DNA of 64,000 bases from DHVE2 group archaeon (GCA_026993785.1 JALWRZ010000004.1:25983-89982), one strand, 5' to 3'. Counted from the first letter of the stretch, positions 15,347-23,964 are shown. Notes: generated by a model from the letters alone, not told the origin. Numbers and translations are program-made.

Positions 15347-16611
15347 TGGATTCGCAACTCCAAAAAAGATTGGAGAAGGCGAGAGAATTAATAGAGGAGC
15401 AAACGGAGTTTAGAATTCTGACCCATTATGATGCTGATGGCATATGCTCCGCAGGAATAATTGCGAGATATCTGAAAGATAGGGGCAAAAGATTCCACAT
15501 ATCATTTTTCCGCAATGTGGATAGGGAGAAGATACTTGCCATAGTTGAGCAGGAAGAAAATGTTATACTCACAGACATGGGCTCTTCCATGGTTGATGAG
15601 CTCACCGGCAATGTGATAGTAATCGATCACCACAAGGTATCTACGGATAATGAAAGTATAGTGCATATAAACCCGCATCTTTTCGGCTATGATGGTGCAA
15701 GGGATGCCTGTGCAAGCACCCTTGCATATTTTCTCGTGAATGACCCTATTTTAGCTCCATATGCGCTTGCAGGCATATTTGGAGATAAGCAGTATATTGG
15801 TGGATTAACGGGGCTTAATAGAGAGCTTGTAGAGAGGCTATCCCTCAAAATTAGGAGAGATCTTGTTCTCTCTGGTAATGTTCTTAATGCGGTGACCTAC
15901 TCCACAGAGCCGTTTTTTCCTGGATTGAGTGGAAGGAAGGAGAATGTTGAGAAAATGCTGGAGAAGCTTAAAATCCCGCCTTCCAAAGATGTAGAGAATT
16001 TAAGTGAGGAGGAGAAAACAAAATTAGGCTCTTATTTGGCATTGAATCTAATTAAAAATAGCAAAAATCCCCACGCTGCAAGGTACATAGTGGATGTGGA
16101 TATAAATCTCGGCGGTAGTGTAAGATATCTTACAGAGCTAATAGATTCTGCAGCACGCACAGATAATCAAGGAATCGCCATGAGCTACATCCTTGGGAAT
16201 AAGAGCTACCTTGAAAGGATGGAAGTGCTTCGTAAGGAATACAAGAGTAAGGTACTGAAAGCCCTTTACAATATCTTGGATAATTTGTTCCAGAAAGGCC
16301 GTATAACCTACTTCTTTGTGGAGGATGGATATCTGGCAAGCACCCTTGCTACTATAACCTCTATCTATCTCTTCCCACCAGACAGGGTGATTGTGGCCTT
16401 CTATAACGATAAGATGACCCATATTTCGGCTCGGTGCTCTCAGCAGCTGGGCAAGAAGGTGCATCTTGGCGATATTCTTTCAAGCATAGCTTCCAAGTTG
16501 GGAGGTTACGGAGGGGGGCATAGTGTGGCTGCAGGTGCAACCATACCTAGGGATAGGGAGCAGGAGTTCCTTGAACTCCTGCAGCAGGAGATAGAAAAAA
16601 GTTTATCGTAG
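15346..16611 (+). CDS. RecJ-like DHH-family single-strand nuclease
   Basis: A DHH-DHHA1 phosphoesterase of 421 residues, similar to archaeal RecJ-like and GINS-associated nucleases. The Mn-binding motifs are ILTHYDADGICSAG (about 24-37), VILTDMGSS and VIVIDHHKV. The C-terminal DHHA1 domain ends with GGYGGGHSVAAGAT. These enzymes degrade single-stranded DNA or RNA during replication and repair. The ATG at 15346 overlaps the S15 stop; GTG at 15343 is an alternative. The order S15 then DHH nuclease suggests co-transcription with ribosomal genes. Confidence 0.88.
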   Translation: MDSQLQKRLEKARELIEEQTEFRILTHYDADGICSAGIIARYLKDRGKRFHISFFRNVDREKILAIVEQEENVILTDMGSSMVDELTGNVIVIDHHKVSTDNESIVHINPHLFGYDGARDACASTLAYFLVNDPILAPYALAGIFGDKQYIGGLTGLNRELVERLSLKIRRDLVLSGNVLNAVTYSTEPFFPGLSGRKENVEKMLEKLKIPPSKDVENLSEEEKTKLGSYLALNLIKNSKNPHAARYIVDVDINLGGSVRYLTELIDSAARTDNQGIAMSYILGNKSYLERMEVLRKEYKSKVLKALYNILDNLFQKGRITYFFVEDGYLASTLATITSIYLFPPDRVIVAFYNDKMTHISARCSQQLGKKVHLGDILSSIASKLGGYGGGHSVAAGATIPRDREQEFLELLQQEIEKSLS

Positions 16612-16629
16612 GATTGCATCTTTTAAACC

Positions 16630-17385
16630 ATGATACCCAGGAGTCATCCAAGATACCAGTCCCTCATCAAAAGAGAACTGCTAGTTGAAGGTTTTGAGAA
16701 GGGTATAGTGGCTCCCGCTGGACTTATTGCCCACGGTCGGGGAGAGACCTTTGACTACCTAATAGGGGAGAGAAGCGAAGATTTTGCGATCCTAGCAGAG
16801 AAAGCGGCGGTTGCTAAGATGCTGATGGCAAGAAATCCTGTGATATCCGTGAATGGGAATGTAACCGCACTTGCATCTGCCGATATCGTGGAGCTTGCAA
16901 AACTTTTGAACGCAAAAATCGAGGTAAATCTCTTCTATCGCACCGAGGAAAGGGTGAGAAAAATAGTGGAAGAATTTCTGAAATACGGGGTGCGAATTCT
17001 TGGAGATAAGCCAGATGCCAGAATTCCAGGTCTTGAGCACAAGAGGGCCCTCTGCACCACTGAAGGTATATACTCTGCGGATGTAGTTTTAGTTCCCTTG
17101 GAAGACGGTGATCGTGCTCAGGCACTAAAAAATATGGGTAAATTCGTAATCACAATTGATTTAAACCCCCTTTCAAGAACCGCACGCACGGCTCATATAA
17201 CCATAGTGGATGAGCTCACCAGAGCCGTTAAAAATATGATAGATTTTGCAAAGGAAATCAATGATAAAGAGGCAGAGAGAATACTCTCACATTATCAAAA
17301 TAAGGTAATACTTGCGCAGGCACTGCGACATATAAATAAAAGACTGGAAAAGCTGGCTACTGATTTTCAAGCTCTTCAGGCTTGA
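16630..17385 (+). CDS. 4-phosphopantoate--beta-alanine ligase
   Basis: A 251-residue member of the archaeal phosphopantothenate synthetase family (DUF137). Together with pantoate kinase it replaces bacterial PanC and PanK in coenzyme A synthesis. Landmarks are IPRSHPRYQSLIKRE, AHGRGETFDYLIGE, PVISVNGNVTALA and the motif VITIDLNPLSRTARTA. The ATG at 16630 has a TATA-like AGTTTATCG near 16599-16607. Pantoate kinase is not adjacent. Its 3' end overlaps the convergent coiled-coil gene by 29 bases. Confidence 0.92.
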   Translation: MIPRSHPRYQSLIKRELLVEGFEKGIVAPAGLIAHGRGETFDYLIGERSEDFAILAEKAAVAKMLMARNPVISVNGNVTALASADIVELAKLLNAKIEVNLFYRTEERVRKIVEEFLKYGVRILGDKPDARIPGLEHKRALCTTEGIYSADVVLVPLEDGDRAQALKNMGKFVITIDLNPLSRTARTAHITIVDELTRAVKNMIDFAKEINDKEAERILSHYQNKVILAQALRHINKRLEKLATDFQALQA

Positions 17386-18142
17386 AGACGTAGCCACAAT
17401 TGTAGCACATTATGGCGTCCTTGGAGTTGAGAGTTCCACACTGGGGACATTTGATGAACTCTTCGCCGTCAACGATGACCACTTCGAACTCTTCTTCCTT
17501 CTTTTCCTCGGGTGCTGCAGCTCCTTCTTCGGGTTTAGCTTCCACCGCTTTGCTCTCTGCAGCTGCAGTCTCTGGTGCCGCGACTTCAGGAAGTGGAACC
17601 TTGGCGGATTCGGCAAGGCTCTGAATGGTGGAAATCATCTTCTCCCTCAAATCAGAAAGTGTTGTTTGCATTTTAATTACCTGACTGCTTTTCTCTATAA
17701 ACTCCTTCTGCTTTGCCGTAATCTCCTCTACAGCTTTTGTGAAATACTCTTGGAACTTTGTTAGTTCCTCTAAATTTGCCTCTATCTTCTCCTTGGCGCT
17801 GGCAAGAGCCTCTTCGTATTCCTTGAGAACCTTCTCACTCTGCAGAATAGCATTAATCTTTTCCTCAATTTCCTTGGTTTTCTGCGCATATTCGTTTTTC
17901 ATCTCTTCCAATTTTTTAGCGTACTCTTCGAGCTCGGAGCTCTTCTTATCTAAGAATTTCTCCTTTTCCTCAATTTTTTTCTGAAGGTCCTGAATCTTTG
18001 CCTCCTTCTCGGCAAGCTCCTTTTCCTTCTCCTCAATTTGCTTTGATTTTTCTTTAATCTCCACTTCCAGTTTCTTTATCTTAGCCACATAGGTTTGAAC
18101 CTGGTCCCAGAGGCTTAACCCTCCCAAATCCTCATTGCTCAT
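17357..18142 (-). CDS. Coiled-coil protein with C-terminal zinc ribbon
   Basis: A 261-residue protein of unknown function. Residues about 15-175 are an uninterrupted, strongly charged coiled coil (for example KSKQIEEKEKELAEKEAK). An Ala/Glu-rich linker (about 185-220) follows and then a zinc ribbon with CPQC and CYNC near the C-terminus. There is no signal peptide or membrane segment. It has its own TATA box (ATATTTAATAAAG near 18172-18184) and a strong ribosome binding site GGAGGTAAT. It overlaps the convergent phosphopantothenate gene. A structural or scaffold role is only a guess. Confidence 0.75.
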   Translation of the reverse strand: MSNEDLGGLSLWDQVQTYVAKIKKLEVEIKEKSKQIEEKEKELAEKEAKIQDLQKKIEEKEKFLDKKSSELEEYAKKLEEMKNEYAQKTKEIEEKINAILQSEKVLKEYEEALASAKEKIEANLEELTKFQEYFTKAVEEITAKQKEFIEKSSQVIKMQTTLSDLREKMISTIQSLAESAKVPLPEVAAPETAAAESKAVEAKPEEGAAAPEEKKEEEFEVVIVDGEEFIKCPQCGTLNSKDAIMCYNCGYVFKPEELENQ

Positions 18143-18202
18143 AATTATTACCTCCTAATGATGGTATTATCTTTATTAAATATGAAATTTTTGCTTCTAT
18201 TC

Positions 18203-18826
18203 TCAATGTTCAATCATTTTCACCTCCTTTTTCTCAAGATCCACTAGGGCTGCATAGCCCATTTTGAGAGGCCCAGGATTCACAAAAATGGTTCTATCTT
18301 TAATTTCATAGCCTCTAGCTTCATGAACATGCCCGGAGACCACTAAAACTGGCGAGGCCTTATCAACCGCTCTCCTTATCCCTTTACTGCCTATATGACG
18401 ATTGCCTACCATATCTAGAATACCAAAGGATGGCTGATGAAGCAAAAATATACAGCCGTGACACTCGCCTAGGAAATGATATGCGAAGTCTTCGGAAAAT
18501 GTTATGCCCATAGTAAATCCCCGTCCATCAGTGCCACCCAATCCGGCAATTCTGTAGCCATTAAACTCCACGATTTTGCGATGCACATTGATGCCCTTGC
18601 TCTCTTCAATAGCCTTTATAACATCGGGAGGATCACAATTACCTGGTACGGCAAATACCTGGACACCCAGGGAATCTATGAATCTCTTGGCAAAATCTCC
18701 CGGACCAAAGTTAGTTATATCTCCGGCTATTAAAATGGCATCGAACTCATAGAGGCCCTTGAGCTCTTCCACAAGATACACGCCGTTTTCGGAACCATGA
18801 AGATCGGCGATTGCCAGAATCTTCAT
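18203..18826 (-). CDS. Calcineurin-like metallophosphoesterase
   Basis: A 207-residue phosphodiesterase of the calcineurin-like family. All metal-binding motifs are visible: ADLHGS (about 7-12), AGDITNFG, VPGNCD, FLLHQPS and SGHVHEARG. The size and order of motifs match YfcE/MJ0936-like single-domain enzymes. The physiological substrate is unknown. The gene has a TATA-like AATTTTTAAG on the minus strand just upstream of the ATG and is divergent from the DUF211 gene. Confidence 0.88.
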   Translation of the reverse strand: MKILAIADLHGSENGVYLVEELKGLYEFDAILIAGDITNFGPGDFAKRFIDSLGVQVFAVPGNCDPPDVIKAIEESKGINVHRKIVEFNGYRIAGLGGTDGRGFTMGITFSEDFAYHFLGECHGCIFLLHQPSFGILDMVGNRHIGSKGIRRAVDKASPVLVVSGHVHEARGYEIKDRTIFVNPGPLKMGYAALVDLEKKEVKMIEH

Positions 18827-18903
18827 AGAGGGTGAATGATTCTTTCGCTTAAAAATTCTCTTATCCGCATTTCTGAAATTTTGTCAGGAAAAGGTGGAGA
18901 AGA

Positions 18904-18929
18904 GTTAGGCTAACAAAAAATATAAATTG
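18904..18929 (+). promoter_or_regulatory. DUF211 promoter with small palindrome
   Basis: GTTAG-G-CTAAC at 18904-18914 is a perfect 5-base inverted repeat directly upstream of the TATA box AAATATAAATTG (about 18917-18928). The TATA box is about 28-30 bases before the ATG at 18954. The palindrome occupies the TFB-recognition position and could be an operator; the short arms make chance possible. Confidence 0.35.
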
Positions 18930-18953
18930 TATAGAGCTATTGGGAAAAATAAG

Positions 18954-19253
18954 ATGGAGCAGAACCACGGTATAAGAAGGCTTGTGCTGGATGTTATGAA
19001 ACCGCACCGACCCAGCATAGTGGATGTGGCCATAAAGCTCAGTAGAGTCAAGGGGGTTAGCGGCGTTAACTGCATGCTGGACGAGGTAGATCAAGACACA
19101 GAAAGCCTCAAGGTGGTAATAGAAGGTCCCAACATAGATTTTGATGAAGTCTCTGATACCTTGGAGTCCTTAGGCGCAGTTATCCACTCCATTGATGTCG
19201 TGGTGGCAGGTAAAAAAATCGTGGAGGATGTGGAAACACCGCAGGATAGATAA
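18954..19253 (+). CDS. DUF211 family protein
   Basis: A 99-residue protein of the small archaeal DUF211 family (MTH889-like), which has a ferredoxin-like fold. Recognisable blocks are [39 protein letters not shown] and the closing [19 protein letters not shown]. The biochemical role of the family is not established; ligand or metal sensing has been proposed. The ATG at 18954 fits a leaderless mRNA from the TATA box at about 18917-18928. It converges with srp19 with no gap between their stops. Confidence 0.9.
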   Translation: MEQNHGIRRLVLDVMKPHRPSIVDVAIKLSRVKGVSGVNCMLDEVDQDTESLKVVIEGPNIDFDEVSDTLESLGAVIHSIDVVVAGKKIVEDVETPQDR

Positions 19254-19517
19254 TCAAAGATTTTTCACCTTTCTCGCTATTTTTCTTATAACTTCATTTT
19301 TCGGTTCATCTGTCTCAATTATAATTCTTCCCTTTTCCTTCCACCAGAAACGTGGGTATCTTTTATCCTCCTCCACCTCAAATTCATAACCTAGAGCCTT
19401 TGCTGCCTTAACTATGGTATCCAATTTTGCCTCAAAAGCCAGGCTTTTTGGGACTCTACGCCCCTCCCTACGGGAGTAATGAACATTAAAATATGCAGGA
19501 TAAATAATCACGCTCAT
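19254..19517 (-). CDS. srp19: Signal recognition particle protein SRP19
   Basis: An 87-residue SRP19, which binds the 7S RNA and prepares it for SRP54 binding. Typical features are the opening [20 protein letters not shown], with the RNA-binding REGRR loop, and [17 protein letters not shown]. Length is normal for archaea. It overlaps the end of rps8e by four bases (ATGA type), so the two are translated together. SRP RNA itself was not seen in the window. Confidence 0.96.
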   Translation of the reverse strand: MSVIIYPAYFNVHYSRREGRRVPKSLAFEAKLDTIVKAAKALGYEFEVEEDKRYPRFWWKEKGRIIIETDEPKNEVIRKIARKVKNL

Positions 19518-19894
19518 TCTACGAGCACTCCGTTGAGCACTCCATGCTGTCCAGGCCTAGAAGTTATTTTCACCTTACCAAGGGTTGTATTAACGATGGC
19601 CCCCTTTGTGATAATATTTCTCTGGGCAAAGTGGGGATTCGCGGGATTCTCCACTACCGTGAGAATCTTTGCCTTCTCCGTCTTTCCTGTTTTGGGGTTA
19701 TATACATTTACCACATCAGCTCTTAAAAGCTTTACCTTATAGTTTCCGCCTCTAACACGAATGATCTTTCTCCTAACAGGAGCTATATGCGTGTATACTG
19801 GTTCCCTGCCAAGCTCGTATCTCCTCTTCTTCCTAGCCATTCGTATTCTTCCACCACTAATCTTTCTTAGAGATCTTCCCTGCCATATGGCCAT
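19514..19894 (-). CDS. rps8e: 30S ribosomal protein S8e
   Basis: A 126-residue archaeal/eukaryotic ribosomal protein. The opening [18 protein letters not shown] is diagnostic, and [17 protein letters not shown] and [19 protein letters not shown] are conserved blocks. The ATG at 19894 is chosen over an upstream in-frame ATG at 19915 because AAGGTGATAAG directly precedes it. A TATA box GGTTTAAATATT is at 19925-19937. The dispersed repeat element lies immediately upstream of this promoter. Confidence 0.97.
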   Translation of the reverse strand: MAIWQGRSLRKISGGRIRMARKKRRYELGREPVYTHIAPVRRKIIRVRGGNYKVKLLRADVVNVYNPKTGKTEKAKILTVVENPANPHFAQRNIITKGAIVNTTLGKVKITSRPGQHGVLNGVLVE

Positions 19895-19944
19895 CTTATC
19901 ACCTTGAAACCGCATATATAGGTGTAATATTTAAACCTTCCCCA

Positions 19945-20029
19945 CGAAGGGGGTTTCACCCCCTCTCTACACCCCCACGTGTTTGGTTGGTTGCAGGAGG
20001 GAATGGGAACCCGCTGGTGGTTCCCAGAA
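19945..20029 (-). repeat. Dispersed repeat element, single-unit copy
   Basis: On the minus strand this is one 39-base unit, CTGGGAACCACCAGCGGG then TTCCCATTCCCTCCTGCAAC, followed by a G-rich tail containing GGGGGTGTAGAGAGGG and the hairpin GGGGGTGAAACCCCC. The same unit occurs three times in tandem at 44409-44525, followed by a related tail with GGGGGTGTAGAGAGGG. Within the unit GGGAACC and GGTTCCC form an inverted repeat. This copy ends just upstream of the rps8e TATA box. No coding potential is assigned. Confidence 0.75.
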
Positions 20030-20111
20030 CTGAAAAATCCAAACTCAGTGAATTCTAAGGTGCAACCGTCAAAATTAAATATAAGAAAGAGTTTTAACAT
20101 TTTGTGATAAA

Positions 20112-20786
20112 ATGATAAGAAAAGAGCCAAATGCAACAAAGTATGTGGAAAGCTACCTGTGGAAACATCCCATGGTAAGGGACCTCCTGAGAAGAGGACT
20201 TCTCAATCATACGGCAGTTGCGCGGGAGATAATAGATGATGCGCAAAGAGAAGGAATAGAGCTTACACTGGGCGCAGTGAAGATGGCCTTGCTGCGTATC
20301 AGCGAAGAGATGAAGAGGAAAAAAGAAGAGATAGAGAGAAAATTGCTAAATGTGATAAAGGAAAGCGTTATCCAGGTGCAATCGGACCTCATAATTTTCA
20401 CGGTGGAGAAGAGAAATATCCTGGGAAAGATGAGGGATCTGAGCAGGCTCATGGAAGATGCACGATTTTTCCAGCTAACCCAGGGTGTGGATATCTTCAA
20501 TATTTTAGTTGCGAAGGAAATGAGAGGTGAGGTCCTTAAAATTCTGGGCGAAGATAAGATTTTGGATGTAACAGATGAGCAGACCGCCATAATACTAATA
20601 AGCCCCGAGGAAAATATAAGAACACCTGGATTTATCCATCTTCTTACTTCCGTTCTCTCTTATCACGGAATAAATATAACCCAGATAATATCCTGCCACA
20701 AGGATACCGTCTTTGTGTTTCATCGCAAAGATGCCATTCACGCCTACGAAGTTTTGGAGAACTTCATAATATCCCTTCGGGAATGA
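20112..20786 (+). CDS. ACT-domain amino-acid metabolism regulator, copy 1
   Basis: A 224-residue protein resembling the archaeal family of predicted amino-acid regulators with an ACT domain (COG2150-like). The N-terminal half is helical (HTAVAREIIDDAQREGIELT, KMALLRISEEMKRKKEEI) and may bind nucleic acid. The C-terminal ACT-like half contains EQTAIILISPEE, TPGFIHLLTSVLSYHGINIT and QIISCHKDTVFVFHRKDA. It is a clear paralogue of the protein at 26811. The gene lies directly before the lysine operon. A TATA-like TTAAATATAAG at 20075-20085 suggests a nearly leaderless start. Confidence 0.75.
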   Translation: MIRKEPNATKYVESYLWKHPMVRDLLRRGLLNHTAVAREIIDDAQREGIELTLGAVKMALLRISEEMKRKKEEIERKLLNVIKESVIQVQSDLIIFTVEKRNILGKMRDLSRLMEDARFFQLTQGVDIFNILVAKEMRGEVLKILGEDKILDVTDEQTAIILISPEENIRTPGFIHLLTSVLSYHGINITQIISCHKDTVFVFHRKDAIHAYEVLENFIISLRE

Positions 20787-20820
20787 TTTTACATTTGTAA
20801 TTGAATTTTAATTTCTTTTT
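20772..20820 (+). terminator. Probable transcription terminator after ACT copy 1
   Basis: TCCC-TTC-GGGA (20772-20782) and TTACA-TT-TGTAA (20789-20800) are short hairpins, followed by a T-rich run including TTTTAATTTCTTTTT (20806-20820). Archaeal RNA polymerase terminates on T-rich tracts. The placement between the ACT gene and the lysine operon promoter supports termination here. Confidence 0.4.
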
Positions 20821-20826
20821 ATTCAT

Positions 20827-20850
20827 GTTACAAAATTCATAAATATATTT
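20827..20850 (+). promoter_or_regulatory. Lysine operon promoter
   Basis: The TATA box AAATATATTT is at 20841-20850, about 30 bases before the ATG at 20878. Immediately upstream is GTTACAAA (20827-20834). The same octamer lies just upstream of the argG TATA box (27527-27534) and in the upstream region of the amino-acid permease (57995-58002). The shared octamer may be a regulator site or chance. Confidence 0.45.
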
Positions 20851-20877
20851 CCTCACTCCACCGCTTCAGTGAGAACC

Positions 20878-21972
20878 ATGGAGATATTGGATAGCACGCT
20901 CAGAGAAGGCGAGCAGAGTCCCGAGGTGAGCTTTACACCAGAGCAGCGATTAGAGCTTGCCATAGCTATAGACGAGTTAGGAGTGGAATTCATCGAAGCA
21001 GGGCACCCAGCAGTAAGCGAGGATGTATTTAAGGGTATAAAGAGTGTGGCATCTCAGGGATTGAACGCAAAAATACTGGCGCATTCCCGGGCAAGGAGAG
21101 AGGACATAGACCTTGTTTTGCGCACCGATGCATCGTGGATAGGAATATTTTTCTGCGTGTCTAATAGATGTCTATCCAAGAGATTTCACATAACTCTTGA
21201 AGAGGCGGTGGCGAGAGTTGTGGATTCTATAGATTATGCAAAATCTCATGGTCTGAAGGTTAGATTCACCCCCGAGGATACTACCAGAACAGAATGGGAG
21301 AATCTCGAGAAAGTAATACAAGCTGCAGTGCAGGCTGGGGTGGACAGGATAAGCGTTGCCGACACTACTGGGGTGGCACATCCCTGGAGCTTCTATTCAC
21401 TGGTTTCAAGACTTCGAGAATTTGGAGTTCCCCTGCATGTGCACTGCCACAACGACATGGGCCTAGCTCTGGCCAACGCCATAATGGGCATCGAAGCAGG
21501 TGCCATACTTGTGGATGCCACAGTAAACGGAATCGGTGAGAGAACAGGCATCGTTGATTTAGCGCAAATTACCACCATTGCCAATTACCACTACGGAAAG
21601 AACTACAACTTGGAGATGCTGCCACTCCTGAGCAAGAAGCTACAAGAAATCACGGGGTTGAGGATTGAGAAAAACAGGCCCATCGTGGGTGACTTTGCCT
21701 TTGTTCACAAGGCAGGTTTGCATGTGGCCGCCGTTATTCGTGACCCCTATTTCTACGAATTTCTACCTCCTGAGTTCTTCGGGAGAAACCGGGAGATATT
21801 TGTGGACAAATACGCAGGGAGAGCTTCTCTGGAGCACTATCTTCATCGAGTTGGAATAAGAAATGAGAAGGTGGTAGAAAAACTGCTTAGAAGGATAAAG
21901 AGCTCCAATATGGCCTATACCCCCGAGATGATTGTGGAAGAAGCCAAAAGAATAGAAAAGGAGGTGATGTGA
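20878..21972 (+). CDS. lys20: Homocitrate synthase-like enzyme (Lys20 type)
   Basis: A DRE-TIM metallolyase family enzyme of 364 residues joining acetyl-CoA to a 2-oxoacid. The opening MEILDSTLREGEQSPEVSF holds the metal-binding Asp and catalytic Arg; VHCHNDMGLALANA has the metal-binding His pair, and VNGIGERTGIVDL and FVHKAGLHVAAV follow. It lacks the long regulatory domain of isopropylmalate synthase. Direct linkage to lysW argues for homocitrate synthase, the first step of the aminoadipate lysine pathway; citramalate or isopropylmalate synthase remain possible. Homoaconitase and homoisocitrate dehydrogenase are not adjacent. GTG at 20869 is an alternative start. Confidence 0.82.
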   Translation: MEILDSTLREGEQSPEVSFTPEQRLELAIAIDELGVEFIEAGHPAVSEDVFKGIKSVASQGLNAKILAHSRARREDIDLVLRTDASWIGIFFCVSNRCLSKRFHITLEEAVARVVDSIDYAKSHGLKVRFTPEDTTRTEWENLEKVIQAAVQAGVDRISVADTTGVAHPWSFYSLVSRLREFGVPLHVHCHNDMGLALANAIMGIEAGAILVDATVNGIGERTGIVDLAQITTIANYHYGKNYNLEMLPLLSKKLQEITGLRIEKNRPIVGDFAFVHKAGLHVAAVIRDPYFYEFLPPEFFGRNREIFVDKYAGRASLEHYLHRVGIRNEKVVEKLLRRIKSSNMAYTPEMIVEEAKRIEKEVM

Positions 21973-21973
21973 A

Positions 21974-22135
21974 ATGCCACTTTGTCCGGTATGTGGTAAT
22001 GAGCTGAATTTACAAGATGTGGAGAGATACGAGCTTGTAGAGTGCCCAAGATGCGGTGCTGAGCTTGAGGTTGTGGATACGGATCCCATACTCCTCGAAG
22101 AGCTTCCACCTGTGGAAGAGGATTGGGGAGAGTAA
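21974..22135 (+). CDS. lysW: LysW amino-group carrier protein
   Basis: A 53-residue carrier protein. The zinc site has CPVC (4-7) and CPRC (24-27). The acidic C-terminus ends EEDWGE, the exact signature of LysW, whose last Glu carries the growing lysine or ornithine intermediate through an isopeptide bond. It is acidic overall, as expected for electrostatic docking with LysX, Z, Y, J and K. The ribosome binding site GGAGGTGA lies eight bases before the ATG. It sits between homocitrate synthase and lysX. Confidence 0.96.
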   Translation: MPLCPVCGNELNLQDVERYELVECPRCGAELEVVDTDPILLEELPPVEEDWGE

Positions 22136-22150
22136 AAAGGGTGGGAACGA

Positions 22151-22972
22151 ATGAGGATAGGCATCACCTACACCCTCCTTCGCCCGGAAGAAAGGATGCT
22201 CAGGGACAGAGCGCGCGAAAAGGGAGAAGTGAAAATGCTGCATGAGAGTGAGCTCGTATTTCCAAAGAAGTATGATGTGGATGTGGTCATAATAAGGAAC
22301 ATGGGACATTATAAGGCGCTATACACCGCGAGGCTCTTTGAGGAAATGGGCATACCTACTGTAAATCCATGGCAAATCATTCACGGGGCAGGTGATAAGC
22401 TTCTCACCACATTGAAATTACAGCGCTGCGTGAAGGTTCCACCCTGGCATGTGAGCCTCAGCGAAGAATCCGTCGCTTTAGCTGCGGAAGAGCTTGGATA
22501 TCCCATCGTGATGAAACCCCTCGCAGGAAGCTGGGGGAGAATGGTCTCCAAGATAAACGATGAGGATGCGCTAAACGCGGTGGTGGAGCACAGGAGATGG
22601 ATGAGCAATCCCCTTCACAGGATTTACTATATGCAGAGATTTCTAAACAAGCCGGGAAGGGATATAAGGAGCTATGTGATAAACGGAAAATACATCACGG
22701 CTATCTATCGCTACTCCTCAAACTGGATTACCAACACCGCGAGGGGTGGAAGAGCTGAAATTTGTGAAGATGAAAGAGTACGGGAGATTTCCATCAAGGC
22801 CTGGGAATGCTTCGGCGAAGGGGCCCTTGCCATAGATCTCATGGAGGAGAAAGGAGAAATTTATGTCAACGAGGTAAACCCGGGAATGGAATTCAAGAAC
22901 ACGGTAAGAGTGACAGGTGTGGATATAGCAGAAGAAGTTGTCAGCTACGCTGTGGAGGTGGCTAAAAAGTGA
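22151..22972 (+). CDS. lysX: LysW ligase LysX (ATP-grasp)
   Basis: An ATP-grasp ligase of 273 residues that joins the amino group of alpha-aminoadipate (or glutamate, as ArgX) to the C-terminal Glu of LysW. ATP-grasp features are YPIVMKPLAGSWGRMV (about 115-130), RDIRSYVINGKYITAIYR, TARGGRAE and the Mg-binding end YVNEVNPGMEFKN. Whether it takes aminoadipate, glutamate or both is not decidable here; there is only one copy in the cluster, so dual use is plausible. A GGTGGGAACGA site precedes the ATG, and the stop overlaps lysY. Confidence 0.92.
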   Translation: MRIGITYTLLRPEERMLRDRAREKGEVKMLHESELVFPKKYDVDVVIIRNMGHYKALYTARLFEEMGIPTVNPWQIIHGAGDKLLTTLKLQRCVKVPPWHVSLSEESVALAAEELGYPIVMKPLAGSWGRMVSKINDEDALNAVVEHRRWMSNPLHRIYYMQRFLNKPGRDIRSYVINGKYITAIYRYSSNWITNTARGGRAEICEDERVREISIKAWECFGEGALAIDLMEEKGEIYVNEVNPGMEFKNTVRVTGVDIAEEVVSYAVEVAKK

Positions 22973-23964
22973 TAAAAGCTGCTGTGATTGGTGCCAGTGG
23001 ATATATTGGAGGCGAATTGCTCAGGCTTCTCTACATGCATCCCGAGGTGGAGCTTGGCACAATAACCTCCAGGATATACGTGGGCAGGAGGGTGGAGGTG
23101 GTGCATCCACATCTTAAGGGCCTTGGTCTGAGATTCTCCTCTCCTGGAGAGGTGGATGCCGATGTTATATTCCTCTCAGTGCCCCATGGAGAATCCATGA
23201 AAATAGTGGAAGAGTATATAGGAAGCGCCAAGTTGATTGATTTAAGCGCGGATTTCCGGCTTCCCCTGGGGCTTTACAGGAAATACTATGGTGAGCATGA
23301 AAAGCCGGAGCTTATAGACTCATTTGTTTACGGACTTCCTGAAGTTTATAGGGAGGAAATAAAAAGAGCAGAGTATGTGGCAAATCCCGGATGTAACGCC
23401 ACAGCGGTAATTCTTGCACTTTATCCCTTCCGCAATATGATTTCCGAGGCCCTGGCAGACATAAAGGCGGCATCCAGCGCTGCAGGGAGAAGAGAGAGCA
23501 TAATGGGTATGCATCCCGAGAGAAGTCATGTGGTGAGAATATACAAGACTCATCATCACAGGCACGAAGCTGAGGTTCTCCATATCACGGGAATAAAGTG
23601 CCCCTTCACGGTTCATTCCGTGGACATGGTTCGCGGCGTATTTGCCACTGTGTATTTCAGAATCTCCGGAGACGAAAGATCGCTTTTCCGTCGCCTTTTT
23701 CAGGAGTATGAAGGGGAGCGTTTCGTGAAGGTTATAAGGGAGAGGGAAGGCCCACTTAAGCAGCCAAATGTAAAGTATGTAATAGGCAGTAACTATGCGC
23801 ATCTCTGGGCTTCCTACGATGTGGAGAACGAAAGAGCGATGATATTCGCGGCGATAGACAATCTCATAAAGGGTGGTGCAGGACAGGCGGTGCAAAATAT
23901 GAATCTTATGTTCGGGCTGAGGGAAGAAACAGGGCTTGGATATCTTCCATTGCATCCCATATGA
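22969..23964 (+). CDS. lysY: LysW-bound acyl-phosphate reductase (LysY/ArgC)
   Basis: An NADPH-dependent reductase of the ArgC family, 331 residues. It reduces the LysW-bound gamma- or delta-phosphate to a semialdehyde. The Rossmann loop is AVIGASGYIGGELLRLL (5-21), the catalytic Cys is in VANPGCNATA (about 140-149), and HHHRHEAEV and the C-terminal NLIKGGAGQAVQNMN are family hallmarks. It starts GTG, overlapping the lysX stop by four bases. Confidence 0.93.
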   Translation: MIKAAVIGASGYIGGELLRLLYMHPEVELGTITSRIYVGRRVEVVHPHLKGLGLRFSSPGEVDADVIFLSVPHGESMKIVEEYIGSAKLIDLSADFRLPLGLYRKYYGEHEKPELIDSFVYGLPEVYREEIKRAEYVANPGCNATAVILALYPFRNMISEALADIKAASSAAGRRESIMGMHPERSHVVRIYKTHHHRHEAEVLHITGIKCPFTVHSVDMVRGVFATVYFRISGDERSLFRRLFQEYEGERFVKVIREREGPLKQPNVKYVIGSNYAHLWASYDVENERAMIFAAIDNLIKGGAGQAVQNMNLMFGLREETGLGYLPLHPI

